A stretch of DNA of 64,000 nucleotides from Peptococcaceae bacterium (GTDB lineage: Bacteria; Bacillota; Desulfitobacteriia; Desulfitobacteriales; Syntrophobotulaceae), in contig WRII01000007.1 in NCBI GenBank assembly GCA_009782825.1, positions 1-64,000 of the forward strand, written 5' to 3'. The notes below the pieces were generated by a model. The model did no database searches, was not told the DNA's origin, and worked only from the letters and a program-made list of their open reading frames with translations. Positions 8,688 through 17,537 of the stretch are shown in pieces. A program made the position numbers and the translations under genes. Position 1 is the stretch's first letter; each line of letters starts with the position of its first letter.

Positions 8688-9188
8688 TTACTTGGTTTTA
8701 TTTCTTGCTTTCTTTCTTTTGTTCTTATTCTGCCATGTTTCCAGGATTTCCTGAACACATATGACAGCTTGAGGAAGAGCCTGGCGCACAGGATCGCTGA
8801 GTTCTGTTCCCCAATCCAAAGTGCGAGGCTGGATGCCGACCACGGCAATATGAGCAGGGTAAGCGTTATTCAATTTGGCCAGATTGAGGATTTCGGCGAA
8901 ACTCACCTGGTGTACCGACATTTTGGAGGCAAAGAAATAGGGGACATCATCCCCGTGCCAAACCACCACATCTCCGGGAGGGCGCTTGGCCTCCACCGCG
9001 TCCAGAATAAGAAGCTTATGGGCGTCTTCAACGATACCGAGAAGAGGAAATCCCATGGTTCCTCCGTCAATAAGACCAATCTCAGGGGCGACTTTACCTT
9101 CTAAGGCCCGAAGGAGGTGGATTCCCACTCCTTCATCTTGCCTGACGAGATTGCCGATTCCTAAGATAGTTATAGGGTGTGAACTCAA
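8688..9188 (-). CDS. hyaD: [NiFe]-hydrogenase maturation endopeptidase
   Basis: The 166-residue protein belongs to the HyaD/HybD/HycI family, which removes the C-terminal peptide of the hydrogenase large subunit after nickel insertion. The predicted nickel-sensing residues are all present: Glu19 in RQDEGVG, Asp63 in ILDAVEA and His93 in SVHQVSF. It begins with TTG at 9188, preceded by GAAGGAA. It lies 32 bases downstream of the large-subunit gene, its probable substrate. The C-terminal KNKRKKARNKTK tail is unusually basic. The protein is cytoplasmic. Confidence 0.88.
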   Translation of the reverse strand: MSSHPITILGIGNLVRQDEGVGIHLLRALEGKVAPEIGLIDGGTMGFPLLGIVEDAHKLLILDAVEAKRPPGDVVVWHGDDVPYFFASKMSVHQVSFAEILNLAKLNNAYPAHIAVVGIQPRTLDWGTELSDPVRQALPQAVICVQEILETWQNKNKRKKARNKTK

Positions 9189-9220
9189 TAGAATTTCCTT
9201 CTCTCGTGGTTATTGAGCCT

Positions 9221-10951
9221 TCATTTAACCTTAACAGTCATAAGCTCCTTCCCGTCAGGATCGAGCAAGTGGGTAGCACAAGCAATGCAAGGATCATAGG
9301 AGTGAATCGTACGCAGCAATTCCACAGGTTCATCGGAAACTTCCATCGGCGTGTTCTGAACAGCAACCTCATAGGCGCCTTGCTGACCATCAGCGGTCCG
9401 GGGAGAGGAATTCCATGTGGTCGGAACGATGGCTTGATAGTTTTCAATCTTCTTATCTTTGATTTTGATCCAGTGACCGAGAGATCCCCGCGGGGCTTCA
9501 CAGAAGCCAACACCTTTGCATTCTTTATCCCACGACTCAGGATCCCATTTTGTTTTATTGAAGGTCGACGTATCACCGGTGTTGATGTTAGCAATCAAGT
9601 CATTGTAAAGCTTCTCCAGAAGATTGACGCGCTGCTTAGCCTCCAAAGCTCTGGCCAGAGTACGGCCCAGAGTGGAGTGCAGAGCGCTCAGAGGGAGGTT
9701 GAGCTGCTGGAGAGCGTCATCAACAGCTTCCTGAGTTTCCGCGTCGCCCTTGGCATATGCAATGACGCAGCGAGCCAGCGGCCCAACTTCCATGGCGTTG
9801 CCATTCCAACGGGGCGCCTTGGACCAGCTGTACCCTTTGGTGGGGTCAAGCTCATCATAAGGCGGCTTGGGCCCGTCGTAGTCGGGAGTGGTTTGACCAT
9901 CCCAAGGGTGAAGGCCGGTCTTGCTGGACTTGTCGCCACGATAATTGTACCAAGCATGGGTGATGAATTCTTGAATTTGCGATCCATCCTTGAGATTAAG
10001 GTCGCGAACATCCTCCATATTCCCATCTAACACGATGCCCCGAGGGACATAGAAACTGTCAGGATGATTGATATTCTCGGACGGGAAGTCGCCAAAGGAC
10101 ATATAGTTTGTGACGCCTTTGCCCCAGGTTTCGCCCTCATCCGCATAAACTTTGGCAATAGCCATGATATCAGGAAGATAGACTTTCTCCACGAACCTTT
10201 TGGCTTCGGCAATTTTAGCGGCTACCAGATTCAAGCGTTCCATATTGATGACATTGCTGTCATGAAGGTTGATAGAACAGGGAACGCCGCCGACTACATA
10301 GTTAGGATGAGGATTTTTGCCGCCAAAAACAGCGTGAATTTTAACAATTTCTTTTTGCCAGTCCAAGGCTTCAATATAATGGGCAACAGCCAGCAAATTC
10401 ACTGAGGGAGGAAGCTTATAAGCCGGATGCCCCCAATAGCCAGTAAAAACACCGAGACGGCCACTGTTGATAATGCCGCGAATTTTTTCTTGGATGCCCG
10501 CAAAATAACCGGCATCGTTTGGAGACCAATCAGAAATAGATTGAGCGATTGCACTGGCTTCCTTAGGATCGGCCGCATTAGAAGCGGCGCTTGCGACATC
10601 AATCCAATCAAGACCATGCAGATGATAAAAATGAACGGTATGGTCGTGGACATCTTGGGCGGCAGCCATAATATTCCGGATAATGTTTGCATTCTTGGGG
10701 ATGTCGATACCCAAAGCGTCCTCGACACTGCGAATAGAAGCCAGGGCATGGGTGTGGGTACAGACACCGCAGATCCTTTGGGCATAGGCCCAAGCGTCAC
10801 GAGGGTCACGCCCTTGTAAAATTATTTCCAGACCCCGAAATATTGTCCCGGAGCTCACGACATTTCGCAGGCGTTTGTCTTCGAGCTGGGCCTCCATCCG
10901 AAGATGTCCCTCAATCCGTGTTACCGGATCCACCACGATTCTTTGTGCCAT
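9221..10951 (-). CDS. hyaB: [NiFe] uptake hydrogenase large subunit
   Basis: The 576-residue protein carries the two cysteine pairs that bind the Ni-Fe site: RICGVC with Cys61 and Cys64, and DPCIACATH with Cys555, Cys558 and His561. Fifteen residues follow His561 (LLDPDGKELMTVKVK), the expected peptide removed by the HyaD-type protease encoded next. Length and motifs fit group 1 membrane-bound H2-uptake enzymes. It has no signal of its own and would be exported bound to the Tat-signal-bearing small subunit. The gene begins 63 bases after hyaA ends. No cytochrome b subunit gene is adjacent. Confidence 0.94.
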   Translation of the reverse strand: MAQRIVVDPVTRIEGHLRMEAQLEDKRLRNVVSSGTIFRGLEIILQGRDPRDAWAYAQRICGVCTHTHALASIRSVEDALGIDIPKNANIIRNIMAAAQDVHDHTVHFYHLHGLDWIDVASAASNAADPKEASAIAQSISDWSPNDAGYFAGIQEKIRGIINSGRLGVFTGYWGHPAYKLPPSVNLLAVAHYIEALDWQKEIVKIHAVFGGKNPHPNYVVGGVPCSINLHDSNVINMERLNLVAAKIAEAKRFVEKVYLPDIMAIAKVYADEGETWGKGVTNYMSFGDFPSENINHPDSFYVPRGIVLDGNMEDVRDLNLKDGSQIQEFITHAWYNYRGDKSSKTGLHPWDGQTTPDYDGPKPPYDELDPTKGYSWSKAPRWNGNAMEVGPLARCVIAYAKGDAETQEAVDDALQQLNLPLSALHSTLGRTLARALEAKQRVNLLEKLYNDLIANINTGDTSTFNKTKWDPESWDKECKGVGFCEAPRGSLGHWIKIKDKKIENYQAIVPTTWNSSPRTADGQQGAYEVAVQNTPMEVSDEPVELLRTIHSYDPCIACATHLLDPDGKELMTVKVK

Positions 10952-11014
10952 AGATTATCTATCCTTTCTTAAACTCCTTTAATCGATTATGATCAGCTTC
11001 TCTGCCCTATGAGT

Positions 11015-12181
11015 TTATTTGCATAACATATCGTCATCGCCGGGAGTCTTCGGTTCTGACTCATCAGAGTCTACCGTGCCGCCCTCTTCAGGAGATTCTG
11101 ATTTTTTCTTCTTGTAGGCGTTGAAAAGGGATGTCCCGACAAGGGTTCCAAGGGCGCCGCCCACAGCCAAGGAAACCCCGGTAGCAGCCACGACTTTATG
11201 CGGCGTGTAATCTTTCGGAGGAGCGATGTCGGGGGCTTCAAGTGTTGTGTAGAAGGGGCCCTGATCATAAAACTTGTCTTCCGAACAGCCGAGACAAGGA
11301 TGGCCGGATTTAATCGGATAGCTTGTCCCTTCATTCCAGCCGGTAATGGCGCACGCGTTCTTAGTTCGGGGTCCGCGGCAGCCCATGAGATATAAGCACC
11401 AGCCTTGTCTGGCCCCTTCGTCGTCAAAGTCGCGAACAAAGAGTCCCATATCGAAAAAGGCGCGGCGGTTGCAGGTTTCGTGAATGGTATGGGAATAAAA
11501 GGCCATCGGACGCCCTTCCGGCGTCAATTCGGGGAGCTTTCCAAAAGTCAGATATTGAACAATCGTCCCCGTAATGACTTCAGAGATGGGAGGACAGCCC
11601 GGAACCTTGATAACAGGCGTATCCTTCAAGTCCGGGTCGTTAGCGAGAATCTTGTGAACCGGCTGGGCGCTGGTGGGGTTAGGCGCAGAACCTTGAACAC
11701 AGCCGTCTGTGGCGCAGGTGCCGTAAGCGACAACGGCGATAGCTCCCGCGGCGGCTTCCTTGAGGAGGTCTTCGCAAGTTTTGCCCCCGATGGTGCAGTA
11801 AACACCGTCTGCAGCGGTGGGAACGCTTCCTTCAACGACCAGCAGGTAGCCTCCCTTATGGATGACTCTCTCTTTGGCGTTTTCAGCCAATGATCCGGCC
11901 CCTGCCTGAAGAACGTCCATGTACTCTAAAGTAATCAAGTCCAAAATCAACTCCGAGGCAAGAGGGTGACCTGAACGGATGAAAGACTCGCTGCAACATG
12001 TACATTCTTGCAAATTCAAATAGATCACAGAAACTGGAGGATTCGCTTCTAAGGCTTGCACAATCTTGGGAACTGCCGTGGCCCCTAATCCCAGCATGGC
12101 AGCTGTAGCTGTACAAAGCTTCAGAAAATCCCGGCGGGTTACCCCTCTTTTTACAGCCTGTTGGTAACAAGAATCCTGCAT
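11015..12181 (-). CDS. hyaA: [NiFe] uptake hydrogenase small subunit, Tat-exported
   Basis: The 388-residue subunit carries the electron-transferring Fe-S clusters. A twin-arginine signal, TRRDFLK (Arg16-Arg17), precedes a hydrophobic stretch. Proximal-cluster cysteines occur in QECTCCSES (Cys60, Cys63), and further cysteines follow in PGCPP, ETCNRRAFFD, GCRGP and GHPCLGCSED. Near residues 330-355 is a hydrophobic segment (VAATGVSLAVGGALGTLVG) that would anchor the complex on the outer membrane face, followed by a charged low-complexity tail. The ribosome-binding site GGGGAGG sits before ATG 12181. It is the first gene of the hyaA-hyaB-hyaD-lemA-M48 run. Confidence 0.94.
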   Translation of the reverse strand: MQDSCYQQAVKRGVTRRDFLKLCTATAAMLGLGATAVPKIVQALEANPPVSVIYLNLQECTCCSESFIRSGHPLASELILDLITLEYMDVLQAGAGSLAENAKERVIHKGGYLLVVEGSVPTAADGVYCTIGGKTCEDLLKEAAAGAIAVVAYGTCATDGCVQGSAPNPTSAQPVHKILANDPDLKDTPVIKVPGCPPISEVITGTIVQYLTFGKLPELTPEGRPMAFYSHTIHETCNRRAFFDMGLFVRDFDDEGARQGWCLYLMGCRGPRTKNACAITGWNEGTSYPIKSGHPCLGCSEDKFYDQGPFYTTLEAPDIAPPKDYTPHKVVAATGVSLAVGGALGTLVGTSLFNAYKKKKSESPEEGGTVDSDESEPKTPGDDDMLCK

Positions 12182-12621
12182 AAATAGTACCTCCCCATGT
12201 AAGCCGATAGAAATAACGGCCTTTTTTCTAACCTAATCCTGTTTCTAAGCTGTACGGTTTGAACACCTAAAAAACAAATAAAAATCCAACGAGACTTAAA
12301 GCATCCTTAAAGCATCCTATTGTTTTTGAGTATTAGTATTCTTCAATATACCTAATAAATCCTCTTCCTATTGAGAAAAACCCGATAAAACGTTTTTTAA
12401 TATAATAGATAAAAAATTTTGATGGATTCGCTCTCGAAAAAAGCCGAAAAAATATCATATGCAGTATCTATAATGAAGTAAAGGGGACGGATAGTGAGGT
12501 CAAGAGGGCTGATCATGACTTATAATGACTCATGAAAAATAAAAACTAAGGGTTTTTTCTTTCTATGTCGTATGATATAATACTTTATAATGTGAGATCG
12601 TGATGGTTTGGAGGGTGAATT
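12182..12621 (+). promoter_or_regulatory. Divergent intergenic region between hyaA (minus) and hemB (plus)
   Basis: This 440-base AT-rich gap separates divergent genes, so both promoters should lie here. Two overlapping -10-like TATAAT sequences occur at 12576-12581 and 12586-12591, 40-45 bases before hemB, without a clear -35. On the minus strand AT-rich sequence around 12395-12415 could hold a -10 for hyaA. No ORF with a convincing ribosome-binding site was found in the gap. Confidence 0.45.
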
Positions 12622-13677
12622 ATGGCACAGTTTCCGCAGGTCAGACCGCGGCGTCTGCGGCAAAACAAGGAAATCCGCAATCTTATCAGGGAGACGCGCA
12701 TTCATTTGGATCGTCTTGTATATCCTATGTTTGTTATTCCGGGGAAGGATCTGACGGAAGAAATTTCGGCAATGCCAGGAGTTTTCCGGTACTCGGTGGA
12801 TCGCCTTGTGGAAGAAGTATCCTACCTTGTTGAGCTGGGACTGAAGTCTCTGCTCCTATTCGGGTCTGCGCGCGAAAAAAGCTGGAATGGACATGAGGCT
12901 TGGGCTGAGGACAGTGTTGTTGCGGAGGCTGTTCGCGCCTTAAAAGAAAATTTTCCCAATATCTATCTTATAACTGATGTGTGCCTGTGTGCGTATACTG
13001 ACCATGGACACTGCGGCCTCACGGCTGAGGATGCAGATGCGCTTGGGAAGACAGGTGTTTCTCCTAAGCAGGCAGCTTCGGCTAAAGGCGCTGAAGGATA
13101 TCGGCTGCAGGGAGATACGATCCTCAATGATGAGACGCTGGATCTTTTGGCTAAAACCGCTGTGGCCCATGCCCGGGCCGGGGCGGATATGGTGGCGCCA
13201 TCTGACATGATGGACGGCCGTGTGGCGGCGATCCGCCAAGCCTTGGATGAACAGGGGTTTACTCATATCCCGGTGATGAGTTACGCTATAAAATATGCGT
13301 CGGCTTTCTATGGTCCTTTCAGAGAGGCGGCGGACTCCGCGCCCAGCTTTGGGGATCGCAGCAGTTATCAGATGGATCCCGCGAACCGCGAGGAGGCGTT
13401 GCGAGAAGCAGCCCTTGATATAGAAGAAGGCGCCGACATTCTCATGGTTAAACCGGCGCTGGCTTATTTGGATATTATTCGTGAAGTCAAGAACACATAT
13501 GGGTATCCTCTGGCGGCTTACAACGTCAGTGGCGAATATGCGATGGTGAAAGCGGCTGCGGCACGAGGGTGGATTGATGAGCGCCGTGTGGTTGAGGAGA
13601 GTATCACTTCTATGCTGAGAGCTGGGGCTGATATAGTCATAACGTATTTTGCCAAAGACCTGGCTCGGTATAAGTGA
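12622..13677 (+). CDS. hemB: Porphobilinogen synthase (delta-aminolevulinate dehydratase)
   Basis: The 351-residue enzyme condenses two 5-aminolevulinate molecules to porphobilinogen. The Schiff-base lysines are Lys224 in SYAIKYASAFYGPF and Lys277 in ILMVKPA. The cysteine-bearing loop CLCAYTDHGHCG suggests a zinc-dependent active site. The N-terminal arm RPRRLRQNKEIRNLIRET is typical. GGAGGGTGAATT precedes the ATG. It opens the haem gene block and is followed, after 82 bases, by the sensor-kinase-like gene. Confidence 0.95.
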   Translation: MAQFPQVRPRRLRQNKEIRNLIRETRIHLDRLVYPMFVIPGKDLTEEISAMPGVFRYSVDRLVEEVSYLVELGLKSLLLFGSAREKSWNGHEAWAEDSVVAEAVRALKENFPNIYLITDVCLCAYTDHGHCGLTAEDADALGKTGVSPKQAASAKGAEGYRLQGDTILNDETLDLLAKTAVAHARAGADMVAPSDMMDGRVAAIRQALDEQGFTHIPVMSYAIKYASAFYGPFREAADSAPSFGDRSSYQMDPANREEALREAALDIEEGADILMVKPALAYLDIIREVKNTYGYPLAAYNVSGEYAMVKAAAARGWIDERRVVEESITSMLRAGADIVITYFAKDLARYK

Positions 13678-13759
13678 GTTGCAAGGGCTGTCCCGGCAAT
13701 CGAACGTGTTGCTGAAGGATCCGGCTCTTTTAAAAGTACCTTGAGAAGGAGGAAGTGAC

Positions 13760-15430
13760 TTGGGAAAGCTGGGATTAAGATTTCGCTTGCTTGTCAGTGT
13801 TATGGTGATTGTCATTGTTATGGCGGCAGTGAATATTGTGATCAATTGGCTGCGTTACGAGGAACAGGCGGAAAACCAAATGAGGGAAAAGGCTAAAACG
13901 GTTACTGAGCAGCTTATTTCAACGCGCAAGTTTATGGCGGAGAAGCAGTTTGCGATCAATAATGATACCAACACAGGGAGTTTCCAATTTAAGCACTTGA
14001 ATCCGGCGGCTGTTGGCAAAGGACTCGGGGATATTTTCAAGGATAGAACAGGATATGTGCTTAAACAAACGAGACTCAAGCCGCGTGCCCCGGCAAACGC
14101 GCCGGATCAGTATGAAATTGATGAAATGGAAAAAATGATTGCTGAACCAACACTCGCGGAAACCTTCCACCGTGACACGTCGGACGGAGTACAGATGTTC
14201 CGTTACATGTATCCTCTTTATTACGAAACGTCATGCCTGGATTGCCATGGTGAACCGGCGGGATCGCTGGATATCTCGGGGTATCCTAAAGAAGGAAGCA
14301 AAGAAGGGGACTTTGCCGGCGCTATCAGTGTTATGTTTCCCACCCAAACTGTGGATGCTGATGTTCAGGGAAATCTTCTCACCCAAGGACTCATTTGGCT
14401 GATTATTATACTTGTTACTTTTCTCGTTATGTTTTTCATGATGGGCAGAATTGTTGTCAGACCTTTGCGGGCCCTGACCGCGAATGTGGACAAACTGGGC
14501 GGCAGGTCCTGGGAAGACAGCCGGATTGACGTTTCAAAGACCTTTGCTGAAATGCGCAGTTTAGGGGTGGCCTTTAATACCATGTCGGAAAACCTCAGAC
14601 GCTCTTATACCACTCTGGAGGATACTGTGGAAGAGCGCACGCATATGTTGCGGGAGGCCAATGAACAACTGAAGCAGAAAGGCACGGAACTGCAGCGCAT
14701 TAACTCGCTCCTCAGCGATTCTGACCGTAAAAAATCAGGGATGATAGCTGCCCTGAGCGGCGAATTACGTCAGCCCTTGAGCGCGATTATAGCCTTTACG
14801 CAAAACGTTATGGAAAATTCATATTCCCACCAGGATCAAATCCGATATCTTGATGATATTAGAGGAAATGCTCAGATGTTGGATGATCAGATCAGCGACC
14901 TGATGGCGATGTCGCAGATTGAGGCTGGACTTATGAGCCTTGATTATACAGAATTCAAGGTTGAAGATGTCTTCAAGGATCTCAGAAAAATAGTGAACCC
15001 AATCGTTGAGAGAAAGGGCCTGAAACTGAGCGTCGATATAGATTCCGCGACGTCTTCCCTGGTTGCTGATGAGAAAAAGGTTGTGCATATTTTGCGCAAC
15101 TTGCTCAGCAACGCGGTTAAGTATACTCCGGAAGGCGGGTGGATCCGTGTTAAGGTTGAGCCGGCATCCCGGGAAGACGGGCAAGATATGATCTTAATTC
15201 AAGTGAGTGACAGCGGCATTGGGATTAAGCCGGAAGACCTGTCCAGTCTTTTCACTCAGATGTGGCAGGGTGAGCAAGGAAGCCAAGGCGGCCAGGATAA
15301 TCACGGATTGGGTTTGGCAATTGTAAAAATCCTGATTGAACTCCATGGGGGAACAATCGATGTGAAGAGTATCTGGCAGAAGGGCACACTCTTCTCTATC
15401 AGGATCCCCGGCGGATTGGAACAATTTTGA
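13760..15430 (+). CDS. Haem-binding (DUF3365/Tll0287-type) sensor-kinase-like protein lacking the phospho-acceptor His
   Basis: The 556-residue protein has a first transmembrane helix (about 8-28) and an extracytoplasmic Tll0287/DUF3365-like domain with a c-type haem motif CLDCH (159-163). A second helix (about 212-235) is followed by a HAMP linker, a coiled coil and a histidine-kinase core. ATP-binding boxes look intact: N box with Asn447/Asn451, G1 DSGIGI from Asp484, and G2 GLGLAIVK from Gly516. The H box reads ALSGELRQPLSAI: Gly334 stands where the phosphorylated His should be. It starts with TTG at 13760 after AAGGAGGA. No response regulator is adjacent. Position among haem genes suggests a haem- or redox-sensing role, but this is inference; it may act as a non-phosphorylating sensor. 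Confidence 0.82.
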   Translation: MGKLGLRFRLLVSVMVIVIVMAAVNIVINWLRYEEQAENQMREKAKTVTEQLISTRKFMAEKQFAINNDTNTGSFQFKHLNPAAVGKGLGDIFKDRTGYVLKQTRLKPRAPANAPDQYEIDEMEKMIAEPTLAETFHRDTSDGVQMFRYMYPLYYETSCLDCHGEPAGSLDISGYPKEGSKEGDFAGAISVMFPTQTVDADVQGNLLTQGLIWLIIILVTFLVMFFMMGRIVVRPLRALTANVDKLGGRSWEDSRIDVSKTFAEMRSLGVAFNTMSENLRRSYTTLEDTVEERTHMLREANEQLKQKGTELQRINSLLSDSDRKKSGMIAALSGELRQPLSAIIAFTQNVMENSYSHQDQIRYLDDIRGNAQMLDDQISDLMAMSQIEAGLMSLDYTEFKVEDVFKDLRKIVNPIVERKGLKLSVDIDSATSSLVADEKKVVHILRNLLSNAVKYTPEGGWIRVKVEPASREDGQDMILIQVSDSGIGIKPEDLSSLFTQMWQGEQGSQGGQDNHGLGLAIVKILIELHGGTIDVKSIWQKGTLFSIRIPGGLEQF

Positions 15431-15514
15431 GTTTAACGGAATTTTGGGGGAAGGATAATAATTGTGGGTATCACTTGAAGGATCGGGTTGAACGCTATCA
15501 ACTGGGAGGATAAT

Positions 15515-16174
15515 ATGAACACTTACCCCGTTGCGCTTAAGCTCGCAGGTCGGCTTTGCCTCGTGGTTGGCGGGGGGAAAGTCGGCGAAAGGAAAGTCGC
15601 TTCGCTGCTTGCCAGTGGTGCTGCCGTGCGTCTGGTCAGCCCTGCGATTACAAAGCGGCTGATGGGATGGGCACGGCAAGGACCGATAGAGTGGAGGCAA
15701 AGGGCTTTTCAGGAAGAAGATTTAGAAAATGTGATGCTGGCGATTGCGGCTACGGATGACTATGAAGTTAACTGGGAAATTTCCCGGCTGTGCGATGAGC
15801 GTCACATCTTGGTCAATGTTGTGGATATTCCTGAGCTCTGCAGTTTCTATGTTCCGGCAATATTGCGGCGCGGTCTCTTGTCTATCATGGTATCTACAGC
15901 CGGCGCCAGCCCGGCTCTGGCCAGAAGGATTCGCGATATGCTGGGAGAGGTGTTTCCTCCCGTCTACTCTAAGTATTTGGAGCTGTTGGCCGGATGGCGG
16001 CGGCGGGCTTTTGCCGATATTCCGGATGCGGCCCGCCGGGAGGCTTTCTTGAAGCACATGGTCGATGATGTTACAATGCAGTTGATGCAAGATCAGAAAT
16101 ATGATCTCCTAAAGGAGCGATTGGAAGATGTTTATCGCGGTTATGGGAGTCAACCACCGCGGCGCCCCCGTTAA
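15515..16174 (+). CDS. Precorrin-2 dehydrogenase / sirohydrochlorin ferrochelatase
   Basis: The 219-residue protein matches the CysG N-terminal/Met8p family. It oxidises precorrin-2 with NAD+ to sirohydrochlorin and, in many members, inserts iron to make sirohaem. The NAD-binding loop GGGKVGERK lies at 19-27 and the conserved STAGASPALARRIRDML follows at about 130. The ATG at 15515 was preferred over TTG 15488 because GGGAGGA is placed directly before it. No separate CbiX/SirB ferrochelatase is present in the window, so the chelatase step is tentatively assigned here. The 3' end overlaps hemA by 47 bases. Confidence 0.88.
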   Translation: MNTYPVALKLAGRLCLVVGGGKVGERKVASLLASGAAVRLVSPAITKRLMGWARQGPIEWRQRAFQEEDLENVMLAIAATDDYEVNWEISRLCDERHILVNVVDIPELCSFYVPAILRRGLLSIMVSTAGASPALARRIRDMLGEVFPPVYSKYLELLAGWRRRAFADIPDAARREAFLKHMVDDVTMQLMQDQKYDLLKERLEDVYRGYGSQPPRRPR

Positions 16175-17537
16175 TATTCGGGAAAGAATGGCTTTTTCGG
16201 AAAGCCGTATTAAGGATGCGTTTGCTGAGCTTCTGGCGTATCCGGGAGTGTCGGGATGCTGCATTGTTTCCACGTGCAATAGAACGGAAATATATATTGC
16301 GGCAACACAGTGGGAAATGGGGCGCGAAGCTCTCTGGGCTTTTTGGGCGGATCACTCGGGGCTGGATGTGACTGAAATCAGCAGATATACTTTTTGCCAT
16401 ACGCTGGAGAAGGCGGTCAGTCATCTTTTTCGTGTGACGTCGGGGCTGGATTCGATGGTGTTGGGGGAAACGGAAATCTTGGGCCAGGTTAAGCGCGCGT
16501 ATAGGATGGCTCATGAAGCGGGAGCGACAAACGCGCCGCTCAATACCCTTTTCCAACAGGCGTTAAGCATAGGGAAGCGCGCCAGGGCGGAGACGGGAAT
16601 TGATCGCAATCCTGTTTCGATTCCTTATATTGCGGTTGAATTAATTAAACAGGAATTGGGATCGTTGACGGGCCGCTCGGTTCTTGTGATTGGCGCCGGG
16701 AAAATGAGCGAAATGGCTCTTGTGCATTTAAAGGCCAATGGGATTAGCGGGATTGTTGTGTCTAACCGCTCTTATGCCAGAGCTGTTGAGATGGCCCAGG
16801 CTTTGGGGGGGCAGGCTATTAAATTTGATGGGATTATGGATGCGCTGGCGGAAGCGGATATTGTGATTTCCGGAACGGCGGCGCAGCATAGTGTGTTGTC
16901 GGCGGAGACGGTGGCTCGGGCTATGCTCCGGAGGCCGGAGAGACCGCTGCTGTTGGTGGATATCGCTGTTCCTCGTGATATAGAGCCTGAGGTACGCCGG
17001 ATTTCGGGGGTGACGCTGTTTGATGTGGATGACCTGCAAAATGTGGTGGACAGATGTTGGCTGGAAAGGCAGCAGGCGGCCTGTATTGGGGAAAAAATTG
17101 TTGAGAAAGAGTGCGGGCTTTTTATGGAGAGGCTGGCCATGAGTACGGCGAACCCGACGATGAAGGCGCTGCAGGGCTTGGGTGAGGGAATTAAGGATCA
17201 GGAACTCAAAAGGGCGTTATCTAAGCTGGGCAATCTTTCGGACAAAGAAAGAACGGTGGTGGAGACGCTGGCCTCTTCTATTGCCCATAAAATTATACGG
17301 CAGCCTCTGTTGATGGTGAAGCAGATGGCGTTATCTGCTGACGGGCATTGTTACACACAGATGACGAGAAAGCTCTTTGGTTTGGAGGAGCTGACTGAGG
17401 ACTGCACGAGAACCACTATACACCGCCTTGAGAAAGGTATAGCAGGAGTCGCAAATGAAAAAGAGCTTTGTGATCGGGAGCCGGAAGAGTCCATTGGCTC
17501 TGTGGCAAACAAACTGGGTTATCGAGCGCTTGTGTGA
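16128..17537 (+). CDS. hemA: Glutamyl-tRNA reductase
   Basis: The 469-residue enzyme reduces glutamyl-tRNA to glutamate-1-semialdehyde with NADPH, the committed step of C5 tetrapyrrole synthesis. The N-terminal MFIAVMGVNHRGAPVNIRE and catalytic Cys50 in STCNRTE are diagnostic. The NADP fold (GRSVLVIGAGKMSE) and C-terminal helical domain follow. The start lies 47 bases inside the preceding gene, and the 3' end extends 83 bases into hemC, so translation of the three genes may be coupled. The C-terminal tail (about 35 residues after HRLEKG) is encoded mainly in the hemC overlap and is longer than usual. Confidence 0.94.
   Translation: MFIAVMGVNHRGAPVNIRERMAFSESRIKDAFAELLAYPGVSGCCIVSTCNRTEIYIAATQWEMGREALWAFWADHSGLDVTEISRYTFCHTLEKAVSHLFRVTSGLDSMVLGETEILGQVKRAYRMAHEAGATNAPLNTLFQQALSIGKRARAETGIDRNPVSIPYIAVELIKQELGSLTGRSVLVIGAGKMSEMALVHLKANGISGIVVSNRSYARAVEMAQALGGQAIKFDGIMDALAEADIVISGTAAQHSVLSAETVARAMLRRPERPLLLVDIAVPRDIEPEVRRISGVTLFDVDDLQNVVDRCWLERQQAACIGEKIVEKECGLFMERLAMSTANPTMKALQGLGEGIKDQELKRALSKLGNLSDKERTVVETLASSIAHKIIRQPLLMVKQMALSADGHCYTQMTRKLFGLEELTEDCTRTTIHRLEKGIAGVANEKELCDREPEESIGSVANKLGYRALV

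Noticed and set aside
9179-10030. 283-residue ORF on the plus strand
   Set aside because: It is antisense to the hydrogenase large-subunit gene, which has full catalytic motifs.
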